Part shown: piece by piece, positions 1-7,493 of the stretch | Numbering within the stretch: the stretch's first letter is position 1 | How the letters are laid out: each line of letters starts with the position of its first letter | From: Streptomyces carminius | GTDB taxonomy: Bacteria > Actinomycetota > Actinomycetes > Streptomycetales > Streptomycetaceae | Assembly (NCBI RefSeq): GCF_002794255.1 | Contig: NZ_PGGW01000018.1 | Span: 2,501 to 66,370, forward strand | Direction of reading: 5' to 3' | DNA length: 63,870 nucleotides | Notes under the pieces: generated by a model | Told to the model about the DNA's origin: nothing | The model's input: only the letters and a program-made list of their open reading frames with translations | Databases searched by the model: none | Translations under genes and position numbers: made by a program

Positions 1-1507
1 CACCCAGGTCGTGCAGTTCCGCCGGGAAGCGCCAACTGGCCAGGACTCCGGAGGCGAAGGCGCGGGCCCGGGGCGCGGCCTCGTTGCCGCCGAGGAGGTC
101 GAGCGCGGCGTTGTGGAAGAGCTCCGCGTCATGACCGGTGCGGACCGGGTGCTGGAGGACGAGGAGGGCCACGTCGTCGTCGTGTTCCGCGGTGATGCCC
201 AGGGCCCGCTGGAGCCGGTCGCAGACGATCTGCGGGGTGCCGGTGGCTCCGGCGAAGGCTCCTTCCAGGGCGTCGATGCCCTGGTCGATGTCGGCGTCGC
301 GCCGCTCCACCAGGCCGTCGGTGTAGAGCACGGCGGCGGAGCCGGGGCCGAAGGCGACCGGGGCGGAGGTGTGCAGCCAGCCGCCGGTGCCCAGCGGGGG
401 GCCGGTGGCGGCCTCGGCGCGGTGGACGGTGCCGTCCGGGTCGCGGACGAGGATCGGCATGTGGCCGGCGGAGGCGTACACCAGACGGCCCTCGTTGGGG
501 TCGTGGACGGCGTAGACGCAGGTGGCGATCTGGTTGGGGTCGATCTCGGCGGCGAGTCCGTCGAGGAGCTGGAGCACCTCGTGGGGCGGCAGGTCCAGCC
601 GGGCGTACGCGCGGACGGCGGTGCGCAGCTGGCCCATGACGGCGGCGGCCCGTACCCCGCGGCCCATCACATCGCCGATGACGAGGGCGGTGCGGCCCGC
701 GCCGAGGGTGATGACGTCGTACCAGTCGCCGCCGACCGCCGCCTCCGTGCCGCCCGGCTGGTAGGCGGCGGCGACCCGCAGGTCGTCGGGCTGTTCCAGC
801 TGCTGCGGCAGCAGGCTGCGCTGGAGGGTGACGGCGGCCTCGCGCTGGCGCCGCTCGCTGGCGCGCAGCCGTTCGGCGACCTCGATCTGGTCGGTCACCT
901 CGGCCGCGAAGACGAGGACGCCCCGCTCCGGCTCCGGGCCGGGCAGTTCGATGGGGGTGCAGGTGAAGGTGTAGTAGCCCGGACGGGTGCGGCCGGGACG
1001 GGCGGGGACGCGGCGGGACTTGACCGTGCGGGGTCTGCCGCTGCGCAGGACCTGGTCCATCAGCGGGAGCAGGCCCAGCTCGGCCAGTTCGGGAAGGGCC
1101 TCGGCGGCGGGCGCGCCGGGGGTGCGCGGGCCGAAGACGTCGGTGTAGGCGCCGTTGACGAACGCGACACGGTGGCCGGGGCCGTGAACGAGGGCGACCA
1201 GCGCCGGGAGGTGTCCGAGCAGGTCCTGCACGGACAGGGCGCCGATGCCGCGGCCGGCCGCGGTCGTCGCGGCTGCCCCGGCCGTGACCGCCGTGACGGC
1301 GGCCGTCGTACCGATCCGGTCCGGCGCCTCCGCCCCGTCGGTCTCCGGGGCGGAGGCGCCGTCCTGCTCGTTCCGGGTTTCGTTCCGGGCGGCCGGTACG
1401 GCGCCGGGCGGGCCGGCCGGTGCCTGGGGCCTGCGCCGTACCGCCCGGGCGGCGGCGATACGCCGCGGTGTGCCGGGCAGCCGGGCGCTCCAGCGCGTGA
1501 AGTTCAC
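1..1507 (-). CDS. PAS-SpoIIE phosphatase with C-terminal HATPase domain (partial, runs off left edge)
   Basis: PP2C-type serine/threonine phosphatase of the SpoIIE family, expected to act on anti-anti-sigma factors. Read on the minus strand without a stop to the window edge. A PAS-like sensor covers roughly residues 85-190. The SpoIIE domain starts near residue 229 (RSLLPQQLEQP), with GGDWYDV near 257, a YTDGL motif near 399 and DDDVALLVL near 444. At about 475 an HATPase (anti-sigma kinase) domain begins (SWRFPAELHDLG) and is cut off. The GTG at 1507 is chosen because the reading MNFTRWSARLPG resembles family N-termini. There is no strong ribosome site. A fused phosphatase plus kinase in one polypeptide is known in Streptomyces. 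The long plus-strand reading frame here is a shadow. Confidence 0.88.
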   Translation of the reverse strand, partial: MNFTRWSARLPGTPRRIAAARAVRRRPQAPAGPPGAVPAARNETRNEQDGASAPETDGAEAPDRIGTTAAVTAVTAGAAATTAAGRGIGALSVQDLLGHLPALVALVHGPGHRVAFVNGAYTDVFGPRTPGAPAAEALPELAELGLLPLMDQVLRSGRPRTVKSRRVPARPGRTRPGYYTFTCTPIELPGPEPERGVLVFAAEVTDQIEVAERLRASERRQREAAVTLQRSLLPQQLEQPDDLRVAAAYQPGGTEAAVGGDWYDVITLGAGRTALVIGDVMGRGVRAAAVMGQLRTAVRAYARLDLPPHEVLQLLDGLAAEIDPNQIATCVYAVHDPNEGRLVYASAGHMPILVRDPDGTVHRAEAATGPPLGTGGWLHTSAPVAFGPGSAAVLYTDGLVERRDADIDQGIDALEGAFAGATGTPQIVCDRLQRALGITAEHDDDVALLVLQHPVRTGHDAELFHNAALDLLGGNEAAPRARAFASGVLASWRFPAELHDLG

Positions 1508-1739
1508 TGCGTGCGGTCCGATCCAAGTTCCGATGAGTCTGCGTATGCGTCTGTGTCTGCTGCTGCGATGCGTGTGGGTGCCGGTGGGATCCGCTCGCGG
1601 GAACGTCCGCGGAGCCGTGCGCCGTTCCGCCCGGGCGTCCGTCCGTGTGACGGCCGGACCGGCGCCGGCCGGCTGCCCTTCACCGGCGCGGGCCCGCCCA
1701 TCGTCACACGCACAGTGTGGCCGACGGGGCCGACATCCG

Positions 1740-3152
1740 TCAGGATCCCCTGGGACGGCGGTCGGTGCCCGCGGCGAGCTCGAACTCGGCACGCGGATGT
1801 TCCAGCGACCCGAGCGAGACGATCTCACGTTTGAACAGTCCGGCCAGCGTCCATTCGGCGAGGATGCGCGTTTTCCGGTTGGCGGTCGGCATCCGGTTCA
1901 GGTGGTACATACGGTGCAGCCACCAGGCGGGGTAGCCCTTGAGCTTGCGGCCGTAGACATGCGCGACACCCTTGTGGAGGCCGAGCGACGCGACGGACCC
2001 GGCAAGGGCGTGCCGGTACTCCCCGAGCTCCTCGCCGCGCAGCGACGCCACCAGGTTGTCGGCCAGGACACGGGCCTGGCGCAGGGCGTGCTGGGCGTTG
2101 GGGGCGCACATCCGGGCCGGCTCCCCCTCACCGTCCCCCACGCCTCCGGTCCGGGGGGCGTCCTCCGCCGCCAGGTCCGGGACGGCGGCGGCGTCTCCGG
2201 CGGCCCAGACGTGCTCGGTCCCCTCGACGCGCAACCGGGCGGTGCAGCGCAGCCGGCCGCGGTCGTCGCGGGGGAGGTCGGTGGCGGCGAGCACGGGATG
2301 GGGTTTGACGCCCGCCGTCCACACGAGGGTGCGACAGGGGTGGCGGGAGCCGTCGCTCAGTACGGCGACCCGGTTCGCACAGCTCTCCAGCCGGGTCCGG
2401 AGGCGTACGTCGATGTTGCGGCCGCGCAGCTCGCGGACGGCGTACCGGCCCAGTGCCCCGCCGACCTCGGGGAGGATGCGATCGGCCGCCTCGACCAGGA
2501 TCCACTTCTGGTCCCGGGGGCGGATGTTGTGGTAATAGCGGCAGGCGTAGCGGGCCATGTCCTCCAGTTCGGCGAGGGCCTCCACCCCCGCGTAGCCGCC
2601 GCCGACGAAGACAAAGGTGAGGGCGGCGGCGCGGATGCCGGGGTCGCGGGTGGAGGAGGCGATGTCGAGCTGTTCGAGGACGTGGTTGCGCAGGCCGATG
2701 GCCTCCTCGATGGTCTTGAAGCCGATGCCGTGGTCGGCGAGGCCGGGGACCGGGAGGGCACGGGAGACGGAGCCCGGGGCGAGGACGAGTTCGTCGTAGG
2801 GCAGCTCGACGGGGCCGGCGCCGGCCTCCCCGGTGGCGGGGGTCTCGGCGGTGACGACGCGCCTGGCGTGGTCGACGGCCTTCGCCTCGCCCACCAGGAC
2901 CCGGCAGTGCGGCAGCACCCGGCGCAGGGGCACGACGACATGGCGAGGCGAGATGGACCCGGCGGCCGCCTCGGGCAGGAACGGCTGGTAGGTCATGTAC
3001 GGCTCGGGGCCGAGGACGGTGATCTCCACGCCGCCGTTCCCGTCCCGCGCGCGTCTCAGTTCCTTCTTCAGGCGCCGCTGGAGGCGCAGGGCGGTGTACA
3101 TGCCTACGTAGCCGCCGCCGACCACGAGAATGCGCGCGGGTTCCTTCGTCAC
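1740..3152 (-). CDS. NAD(P)/FAD-dependent oxidoreductase, type II NADH dehydrogenase-like
   Basis: Predicted single-subunit NADH:quinone oxidoreductase (NDH-2), a peripheral membrane flavoprotein feeding electrons to menaquinone without proton pumping. The 470 residues contain an N-terminal FAD-binding GGGYVG at 12-17, a second nucleotide-binding VGGGYAGVEA near 180, and a C-terminal FAD-contacting WAAGDAA near 319. The C-terminal WWLHRMYHLNRMP segment near 415 looks like the amphipathic membrane-binding part of NDH-2. The reading frame is open upstream to 3356, but homology begins at MTKEPARILVVGGG, so the GTG at 3152 is preferred. It is divergent from the TetR gene. The exact electron acceptor cannot be read from sequence. 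Confidence 0.88.
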   Translation of the reverse strand: MTKEPARILVVGGGYVGMYTALRLQRRLKKELRRARDGNGGVEITVLGPEPYMTYQPFLPEAAAGSISPRHVVVPLRRVLPHCRVLVGEAKAVDHARRVVTAETPATGEAGAGPVELPYDELVLAPGSVSRALPVPGLADHGIGFKTIEEAIGLRNHVLEQLDIASSTRDPGIRAAALTFVFVGGGYAGVEALAELEDMARYACRYYHNIRPRDQKWILVEAADRILPEVGGALGRYAVRELRGRNIDVRLRTRLESCANRVAVLSDGSRHPCRTLVWTAGVKPHPVLAATDLPRDDRGRLRCTARLRVEGTEHVWAAGDAAAVPDLAAEDAPRTGGVGDGEGEPARMCAPNAQHALRQARVLADNLVASLRGEELGEYRHALAGSVASLGLHKGVAHVYGRKLKGYPAWWLHRMYHLNRMPTANRKTRILAEWTLAGLFKREIVSLGSLEHPRAEFELAAGTDRRPRGS

Positions 3153-3484
3153 CTGTCCATGACGCACCCGCGGACGCACGTTTGTCCACAGGTCGGGAGA
3201 ATCGTATGACCGTCGGAAGGGCGGGGCCCGGACTGTTCCCTTCGCCTGCCCGGCGAGTGAAACCGCAGGTGGAGGCAGGAATGCGCATATGCCGGCGCGG
3301 TGCCGGAGGAGGCGGTCGCGACGTACTCCGATCAGAGTGGGGACGTGGCGGAACAACGCTCTTTCTCTGGTGACCGGGCCTCAACTATGTTCGTAGGACG
3401 CCGGGGCGGAGTCATGACCGTAGCCCCGGCGGCAAGGGCGGGGAGTCTCCGGGGGGAGACTGCTCATTACCGGGGGAACACAAC
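3153..3484. other. Divergent intergenic region between NDH-2 and tetR genes
   Basis: 332 bases without a convincing gene. It must hold the promoters of both flanking genes. The tetR-proximal part is locally AT-richer around 3360-3400, but no -35/-10 pair with good spacing stands out. A ribosome site (GGGGGAA, about 3472-3478) lies just before the tetR ATG. Confidence 0.4.
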
Positions 3485-4342
3485 ATGCATATTCAGGGCA
3501 TTCAGGGCTCTCGTTGGTCGACCGCCGTCGTCTCGGACTCGTCCGCGGAGAGCGGCGCCACTCACGCGGTCGGCGGAGGGAGCGTCGGGGGAGGCGGGCG
3601 CACGACCCCGCTGCGGGTCGACGCCCAGCGCAATCTGGAGCACGTTCTGCGTGCCGCGCGCGAGGTCTTCGGCGAGTCGGGATACGGCGCTCCGATGGAG
3701 GACGTGGCGCGTCGGGCTCGGGTCGGAGTCGGCACGGTCTACCGGCGTTTTCCCAGCAAGGACGTACTGGTGCGGCGGATCGCCGAGGAGGAGACGGCGC
3801 GGCTGACCGAGCAGGCGCGGACGGCGCTGCGGCAGGAGGAGGAGCCGTGGCCGGCGCTCTCCCGGTTCCTGCGCACCTCGGTGGCCTCGGGTGCGGGGCG
3901 GCTGCTGCCGCCCCGAATACTGCGGGTCGACTCGTCGGACGACGAGTCGGCCGAAGGCAGCGGTGGTGAACGCGGCGGGTCGCGGACACCGCGGGGCAGC
4001 GGGCACGGGCAGCCGGGGCTTCGGCTGGTGGACGACCGGATGGCCTCGGGGGCGGGGCCGGAGACGGCCGGCCGGCGGGACGACGAGGACGACGCGGGGG
4101 CGGCGGCGCTGCTCGACGTGGTCGGACAGTTGGTGGAGCGGGCCCAGGCGGCCGGTGAGCTGCGCTCCGACGTGACCGTCTCGGACGTACTGCTGGTGAT
4201 AGCGACGGCGGCGCCTTCCCTGCCGAACGCGGCGCAGCAGGCGGCGGCCTCGGAACGGCTGCTCGACATCCTGCTGGAGGGACTGAGGCCGCGGACCGGC
4301 AGGCCCGCGAAGGCCGGACGAGTCGGCGGGACCGACTTCTGA
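3485..4342 (+). CDS. TetR/AcrR family transcriptional regulator
   Basis: One-component repressor-type regulator. The 285 residues begin with about 45 low-complexity residues, then a TetR DNA-binding domain at about 46-95 with the recognition-helix signature VGVGTVYRRFPSKDVLV. The C-terminal ligand domain is interrupted by a long charged, probably disordered stretch (about 150-205, rich in D, E, G, R), unusual for the family. The ATG at 3485 follows a GGGGGAA ribosome site. The stop codon is immediately followed by a tandem repeat block. It is divergent from the NADH dehydrogenase gene and may regulate it. The ligand is unknown. Confidence 0.9.
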   Translation: MHIQGIQGSRWSTAVVSDSSAESGATHAVGGGSVGGGGRTTPLRVDAQRNLEHVLRAAREVFGESGYGAPMEDVARRARVGVGTVYRRFPSKDVLVRRIAEEETARLTEQARTALRQEEEPWPALSRFLRTSVASGAGRLLPPRILRVDSSDDESAEGSGGERGGSRTPRGSGHGQPGLRLVDDRMASGAGPETAGRRDDEDDAGAAALLDVVGQLVERAQAAGELRSDVTVSDVLLVIATAAPSLPNAAQQAAASERLLDILLEGLRPRTGRPAKAGRVGGTDF

Positions 4343-4405
4343 GGTTCCCGAGGCTCCGCGGGTTTCCGGGGTTCCCGGGGTTTCCGGGGTTTCCGGGGTT
4401 TCCCG
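4343..4405 (+). repeat. Tandem 9-bp repeat array (consensus GGTTTCCGG)
   Basis: Seven consecutive 9-base units start at the base after the tetR stop codon. The best copies are GGTTTCCGG; others vary (GGTTCCCGG, GGTTCCCGA, GGCTCCGCG). Read on the minus strand the unit contains a GGAAACC core, similar to the array at 7378-7449. Confidence 0.85.
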
Positions 4406-4619
4406 GGCGCCTGCGGTCGTCCGCCGTGACCGGGCCGGACGGGGCGGAGCAGGGGGCGGCCGGGCCGGAGACCACCTGACCGGAGGGCTGGGGCGAGCCG
4501 GGGGACGGCCCGGAGCCGGTCGACGGGGGTCGGGGCGGGCCGGGCGCTGTCGGAACGGAAGGATCCCTCCTGTGGCGGTCGGCCGAGGCCGGCCGCCACA
4601 GGGCCGGGACGATCCGGGC

Positions 4620-4671
4620 GGTGCGGTCGGGCGGTGCGGTCGGGCGGTGCGGTCGGGCGGTGCGGTCGGGC
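4620..4671 (+). repeat. Tandem 13-bp repeat, four exact copies of GGTGCGGTCGGGC
   Basis: Four identical 13-base units in head-to-tail order, followed by GGAGTATCC. Intergenic; function unknown. Such repeats commonly vary in copy number by slippage. Confidence 0.85.
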
Positions 4672-5122
4672 GGAGTATCCGTAACAGCCCTTCGGAGTGC
4701 TCGTTTCCCCGCTGTGGTCAGCCGGAACGGTCCTTCGGGGTGGCCGGAGGTGTTGGAGGGGCGGCGCGGAAGCGGACTCGCCGCAGGGGCTTCGGTTGCC
4801 CGTTTGCGGCGTGCCGGTCGCTCCCGGCTCGCTTTCCGGGCCCTTATCGGCCACCTTCTGCCCGTTGCCGATCCGTTGGGTCCGGCAGCAGACCGCTGTA
4901 GAGATGCTTTCCGGCCAACTTCGGTCGGGCGCCGGTAGGTCCCGACCGACCCCGCGCTCCGTGGGAGCGCTCCTATACAGCGTGGAGGCCGTTCATACCC
5001 GCCACTTCGCGGTTCGCCGCCCCGGACGGGTGATTGAGAAGCTTCCTCGAAGCCCGCGCCACCACCGTTGTGACACGCTTTGCCGGTGTTCGGTGGCAAC
5101 GGTGTGTACGGGGGTCCTCGCT

Positions 5123-7309
5123 GTGGGTGTTGACGAGTGGGAGGAGTCGCACGGTCCGGGGAGCGCGCACGGAACGGACGGGCCGGACGAGGCGGGCGGA
5201 CCTGTGCCGCGGCGGCGTTCGGAGAACTCCGAACGTCCTGCGAGCGGAGGGAACCCAGCGAGCGCAGAGGACCCGGATGATCCGGATGGCGGAGAGGGCA
5301 GGGGGAGCGGGGAGGACGGGGAGGAGGTGTCACCGAGCGACACCGAGTTGGTGTCGCGGATGCGCGGCGGGGACACCACCGCGTACGAGGAGTTCCGTCG
5401 GCGGCACTACGGCGCGGTGCGCCGCTACACCGGCCACTGCTGCCGGACCTCGTCCGCCGCGGACGCCCTGGCCGACGAGGTCTTCGCGCGGACACTGCTG
5501 ACCGTGCGCGACGGCACGGGCCCGGACACGGCGATGCGCGTCCAGCTGCTGACGGTCGTCCGGCAGGTGGCGGCGGCCTGGGGACGTACGGCCTGCTGGG
5601 AGCAGTTGGCCGAGGAGTTCGCGGTGTTCGCCGTGGCGGCCGACTCGCCGGGCAGCGGTGAGTCCTTCGAGTCGGACGCGGACGTACGGGCCATGTGGCG
5701 GGCCGAGCGCTCGACGGTGGTGGACGCCTTCCGCCGCCTGCCCGAGCGCTGGCAGGTGGTGCTGTGGCACACCGTCGTCGAGAACGAGCCGCCGCGCGGG
5801 GCCGCGCCGCTGCTGGGGCTGACGGCACGGGCGGCGGAGCGGCTCGCCCACCGGGCCGAGGAGGGACTGCGGCAGGCGTACCTGCACGCGCACATCGGCC
5901 GGGCGCGGGCGGCGGGCGGGGACTGCGCACGCCATGTCGACCGGCTGGGCGCGTACACCCGCCGGAGCCGGCGGACGCGGCCGGGGCGGGGAGTGCACAG
6001 GCACCTGGAGCAGTGCGTGGACTGCCGGTCGGCCGCGTGGGACGCCGGGGACGTCCGCGAACGGCTGCGGTTGCTGCTGCCGGTGGCGGTCATGGGCTGG
6101 GGCGCGGCCGAGTACTCGGCGCACCCGGGGTACTCGGCCCGCTCGGCGTACTCGGCCGCGGGTGAGTACGGCTTCCACCGGATGGGGCCGTACCCGCGTC
6201 CGGCGGAGACGGCCGGTGCGGCGGGCTACGCGGTGGTGGGCGTCCTGGACGAGGGTGCCGTGCCGGGGTCGGCGGGCGAAGTGGGGTGGGCCGGCCCGCC
6301 GGGGTCGGCGAGGGCCGCCCGCGGAAAGGGTCCGGCCGGCCGGGGGTGCCTGCTCGACGCACCGGGCGGCCGGCCGGGCGCGGACGGCACGACGGTGTCC
6401 GACGGCCTGGGTGCCACCGCGAAGGCCGGTGTCACCGCGGGTGTGATGGCCGCCGCGGTGGCCACCGCGCTGACGCTGGCGCTGGTCGGCGACGGCCAGC
6501 GGCCCCGCGGACCGCAGCCGGGCACGGGAAGCCCGGGTCCCGCCGCGACTCTGCCCGACACCGCGGACGGCGCGGGTACGGGCGCGGAGGTGAAGGGCTC
6601 CCGGTTACGTGATCTGGAGGTGGCGGCCGCGGAGCCGGACGCGGATGCGGTGGTGGGTGCGGGAGTGGCGGGTCCGGGGCGACGGGCCGGTGCGCCCGCC
6701 GGCCGGGCGGACCGGCCCGGTGATCCGGCGGGGAACGCGTCCGTCCCCCCGGCTGCGCCGGGTTCCCCGGGCCGGGGCGTCGTTCCGGACGTTCCGGGGT
6801 CCGTCCGGCCGGATGTCGGCAGCCCGCTGGTCTCCCCGCCGCCCGCGCCGTCCGCACGGCCTCCGGCGCGCTCCGGGCCCGCCGTCCACCGGCTGGAGCG
6901 GCTGTACCGGGACGGGCCCGGTGCCGGTGGGCCCGATGTCCGCAGGGACGAGAGCGGCTGGCTGTGGCCCCGTTCCCACCTGTACGTCGACGGGCGGGAC
7001 CGCGGCCCCGGCGTGACGGTGCGCGCCGGTTCGTCGGTGGTGGTCGAGGTGGGCGGGGCCTGCACCGTGTTCGAGGCGCTGGCCGGGGTGGACGATCTGA
7101 CGTTGGGCCGGGGCGCGGTCCGCTTCGCCGTCCACGCCGACGGGGTCCGGCTGTGGCGGTCGGACCTCCTCCGCAGGGGTGACGCGCCGGTGCCGGTACG
7201 GGTGCCGCTCACCGGGCGGCGCACGGTCCGGCTGGTGGTCGAGGCGCCCACCGTTGTGGACCAGGCGGTCCTGGCGGACTGGGCCCGGGCGCGGTTCCAC
7301 TGCCGCTGA
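5123..7309 (+). CDS. Sigma-70-like / zinc-finger / transmembrane / NPCBM-domain fusion protein
   Basis: A 728-residue multidomain protein. Residues about 72-155 resemble sigma-70 region 2 (DTELVSRMRGGDTTAYEEF) and 198-260 region 4 (FRRLPERWQVVLWHTVVE). Residues 291-300 carry HRHLEQCVDC, the HxxxCxxC motif of zinc-binding anti-sigma domains. After a low-complexity linker there is one transmembrane helix at about 435-456, then a Pro/Gly-rich linker. The C-terminus (about 590-728) matches the NPCBM carbohydrate-binding fold, including a WGP-like WLWP segment, VEVGGACTVFEALAGVDD and a terminal VLADWARARFHC. It probably sits in the membrane with the sigma part inside and NPCBM outside. GTG 5123 is the nearest plausible start, but the ribosome site is weak and upstream in-frame starts exist. 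Confidence 0.72.
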   Translation: MGVDEWEESHGPGSAHGTDGPDEAGGPVPRRRSENSERPASGGNPASAEDPDDPDGGEGRGSGEDGEEVSPSDTELVSRMRGGDTTAYEEFRRRHYGAVRRYTGHCCRTSSAADALADEVFARTLLTVRDGTGPDTAMRVQLLTVVRQVAAAWGRTACWEQLAEEFAVFAVAADSPGSGESFESDADVRAMWRAERSTVVDAFRRLPERWQVVLWHTVVENEPPRGAAPLLGLTARAAERLAHRAEEGLRQAYLHAHIGRARAAGGDCARHVDRLGAYTRRSRRTRPGRGVHRHLEQCVDCRSAAWDAGDVRERLRLLLPVAVMGWGAAEYSAHPGYSARSAYSAAGEYGFHRMGPYPRPAETAGAAGYAVVGVLDEGAVPGSAGEVGWAGPPGSARAARGKGPAGRGCLLDAPGGRPGADGTTVSDGLGATAKAGVTAGVMAAAVATALTLALVGDGQRPRGPQPGTGSPGPAATLPDTADGAGTGAEVKGSRLRDLEVAAAEPDADAVVGAGVAGPGRRAGAPAGRADRPGDPAGNASVPPAAPGSPGRGVVPDVPGSVRPDVGSPLVSPPPAPSARPPARSGPAVHRLERLYRDGPGAGGPDVRRDESGWLWPRSHLYVDGRDRGPGVTVRAGSSVVVEVGGACTVFEALAGVDDLTLGRGAVRFAVHADGVRLWRSDLLRRGDAPVPVRVPLTGRRTVRLVVEAPTVVDQAVLADWARARFHCR

Positions 7310-7377
7310 CCGTCCCGTCCGGTCGCACCGCACGCGCCCGTGGCACCCCGGGCACCGCGGAAAGGGACCGCCGGATC

Positions 7378-7449
7378 GCGGGAAACGCGGGAAACGCGGG
7401 AAACGCGGGAAACGCGGGAAACGCGGGAAATACGGGAAACGCGGGAAAG
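7378..7449 (+). repeat. Tandem 9-bp repeat, eight units of GCGGGAAAC
   Basis: Eight head-to-tail units about 70 bases after the sigma-fusion stop. Five are exact; the last three are GCGGGAAAT, ACGGGAAAC and GCGGGAAAG. The GGGAAAC core is the inverted counterpart of the array at 4343-4405, so the sigma-fusion gene lies between two inverted arrays. Confidence 0.9.
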
Positions 7450-7493
7450 GTGCCGGGCCGGACGCCGGACACCGTCCGGTGTCCGGCGGGACG

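Larger units (their letters stand above)
4343..5122. other. 780-base intergenic region with repeats and a hairpin
   Basis: No convincing gene. It contains the 9-bp array at its left end, a possible transcription terminator at about 4571-4600 (13-14 bp stem with one G-U pair, GAGG loop), four 13-bp tandem units at 4620-4671, and then the probable promoter/leader of the sigma-like gene. Open frames here are GC-bias shadows. Confidence 0.5.

Noticed and set aside
11..1834. 607-codon plus-strand frame opposite the SpoIIE phosphatase
   Set aside because: Its translation is Gly/Val/Asp-rich antisense of a clear minus-strand PAS-SpoIIE protein; a GC-bias shadow.
7378..7449. Possible CRISPR array
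   Set aside because: Units are 9 bp with no spacers; a simple tandem repeat. No cas genes.
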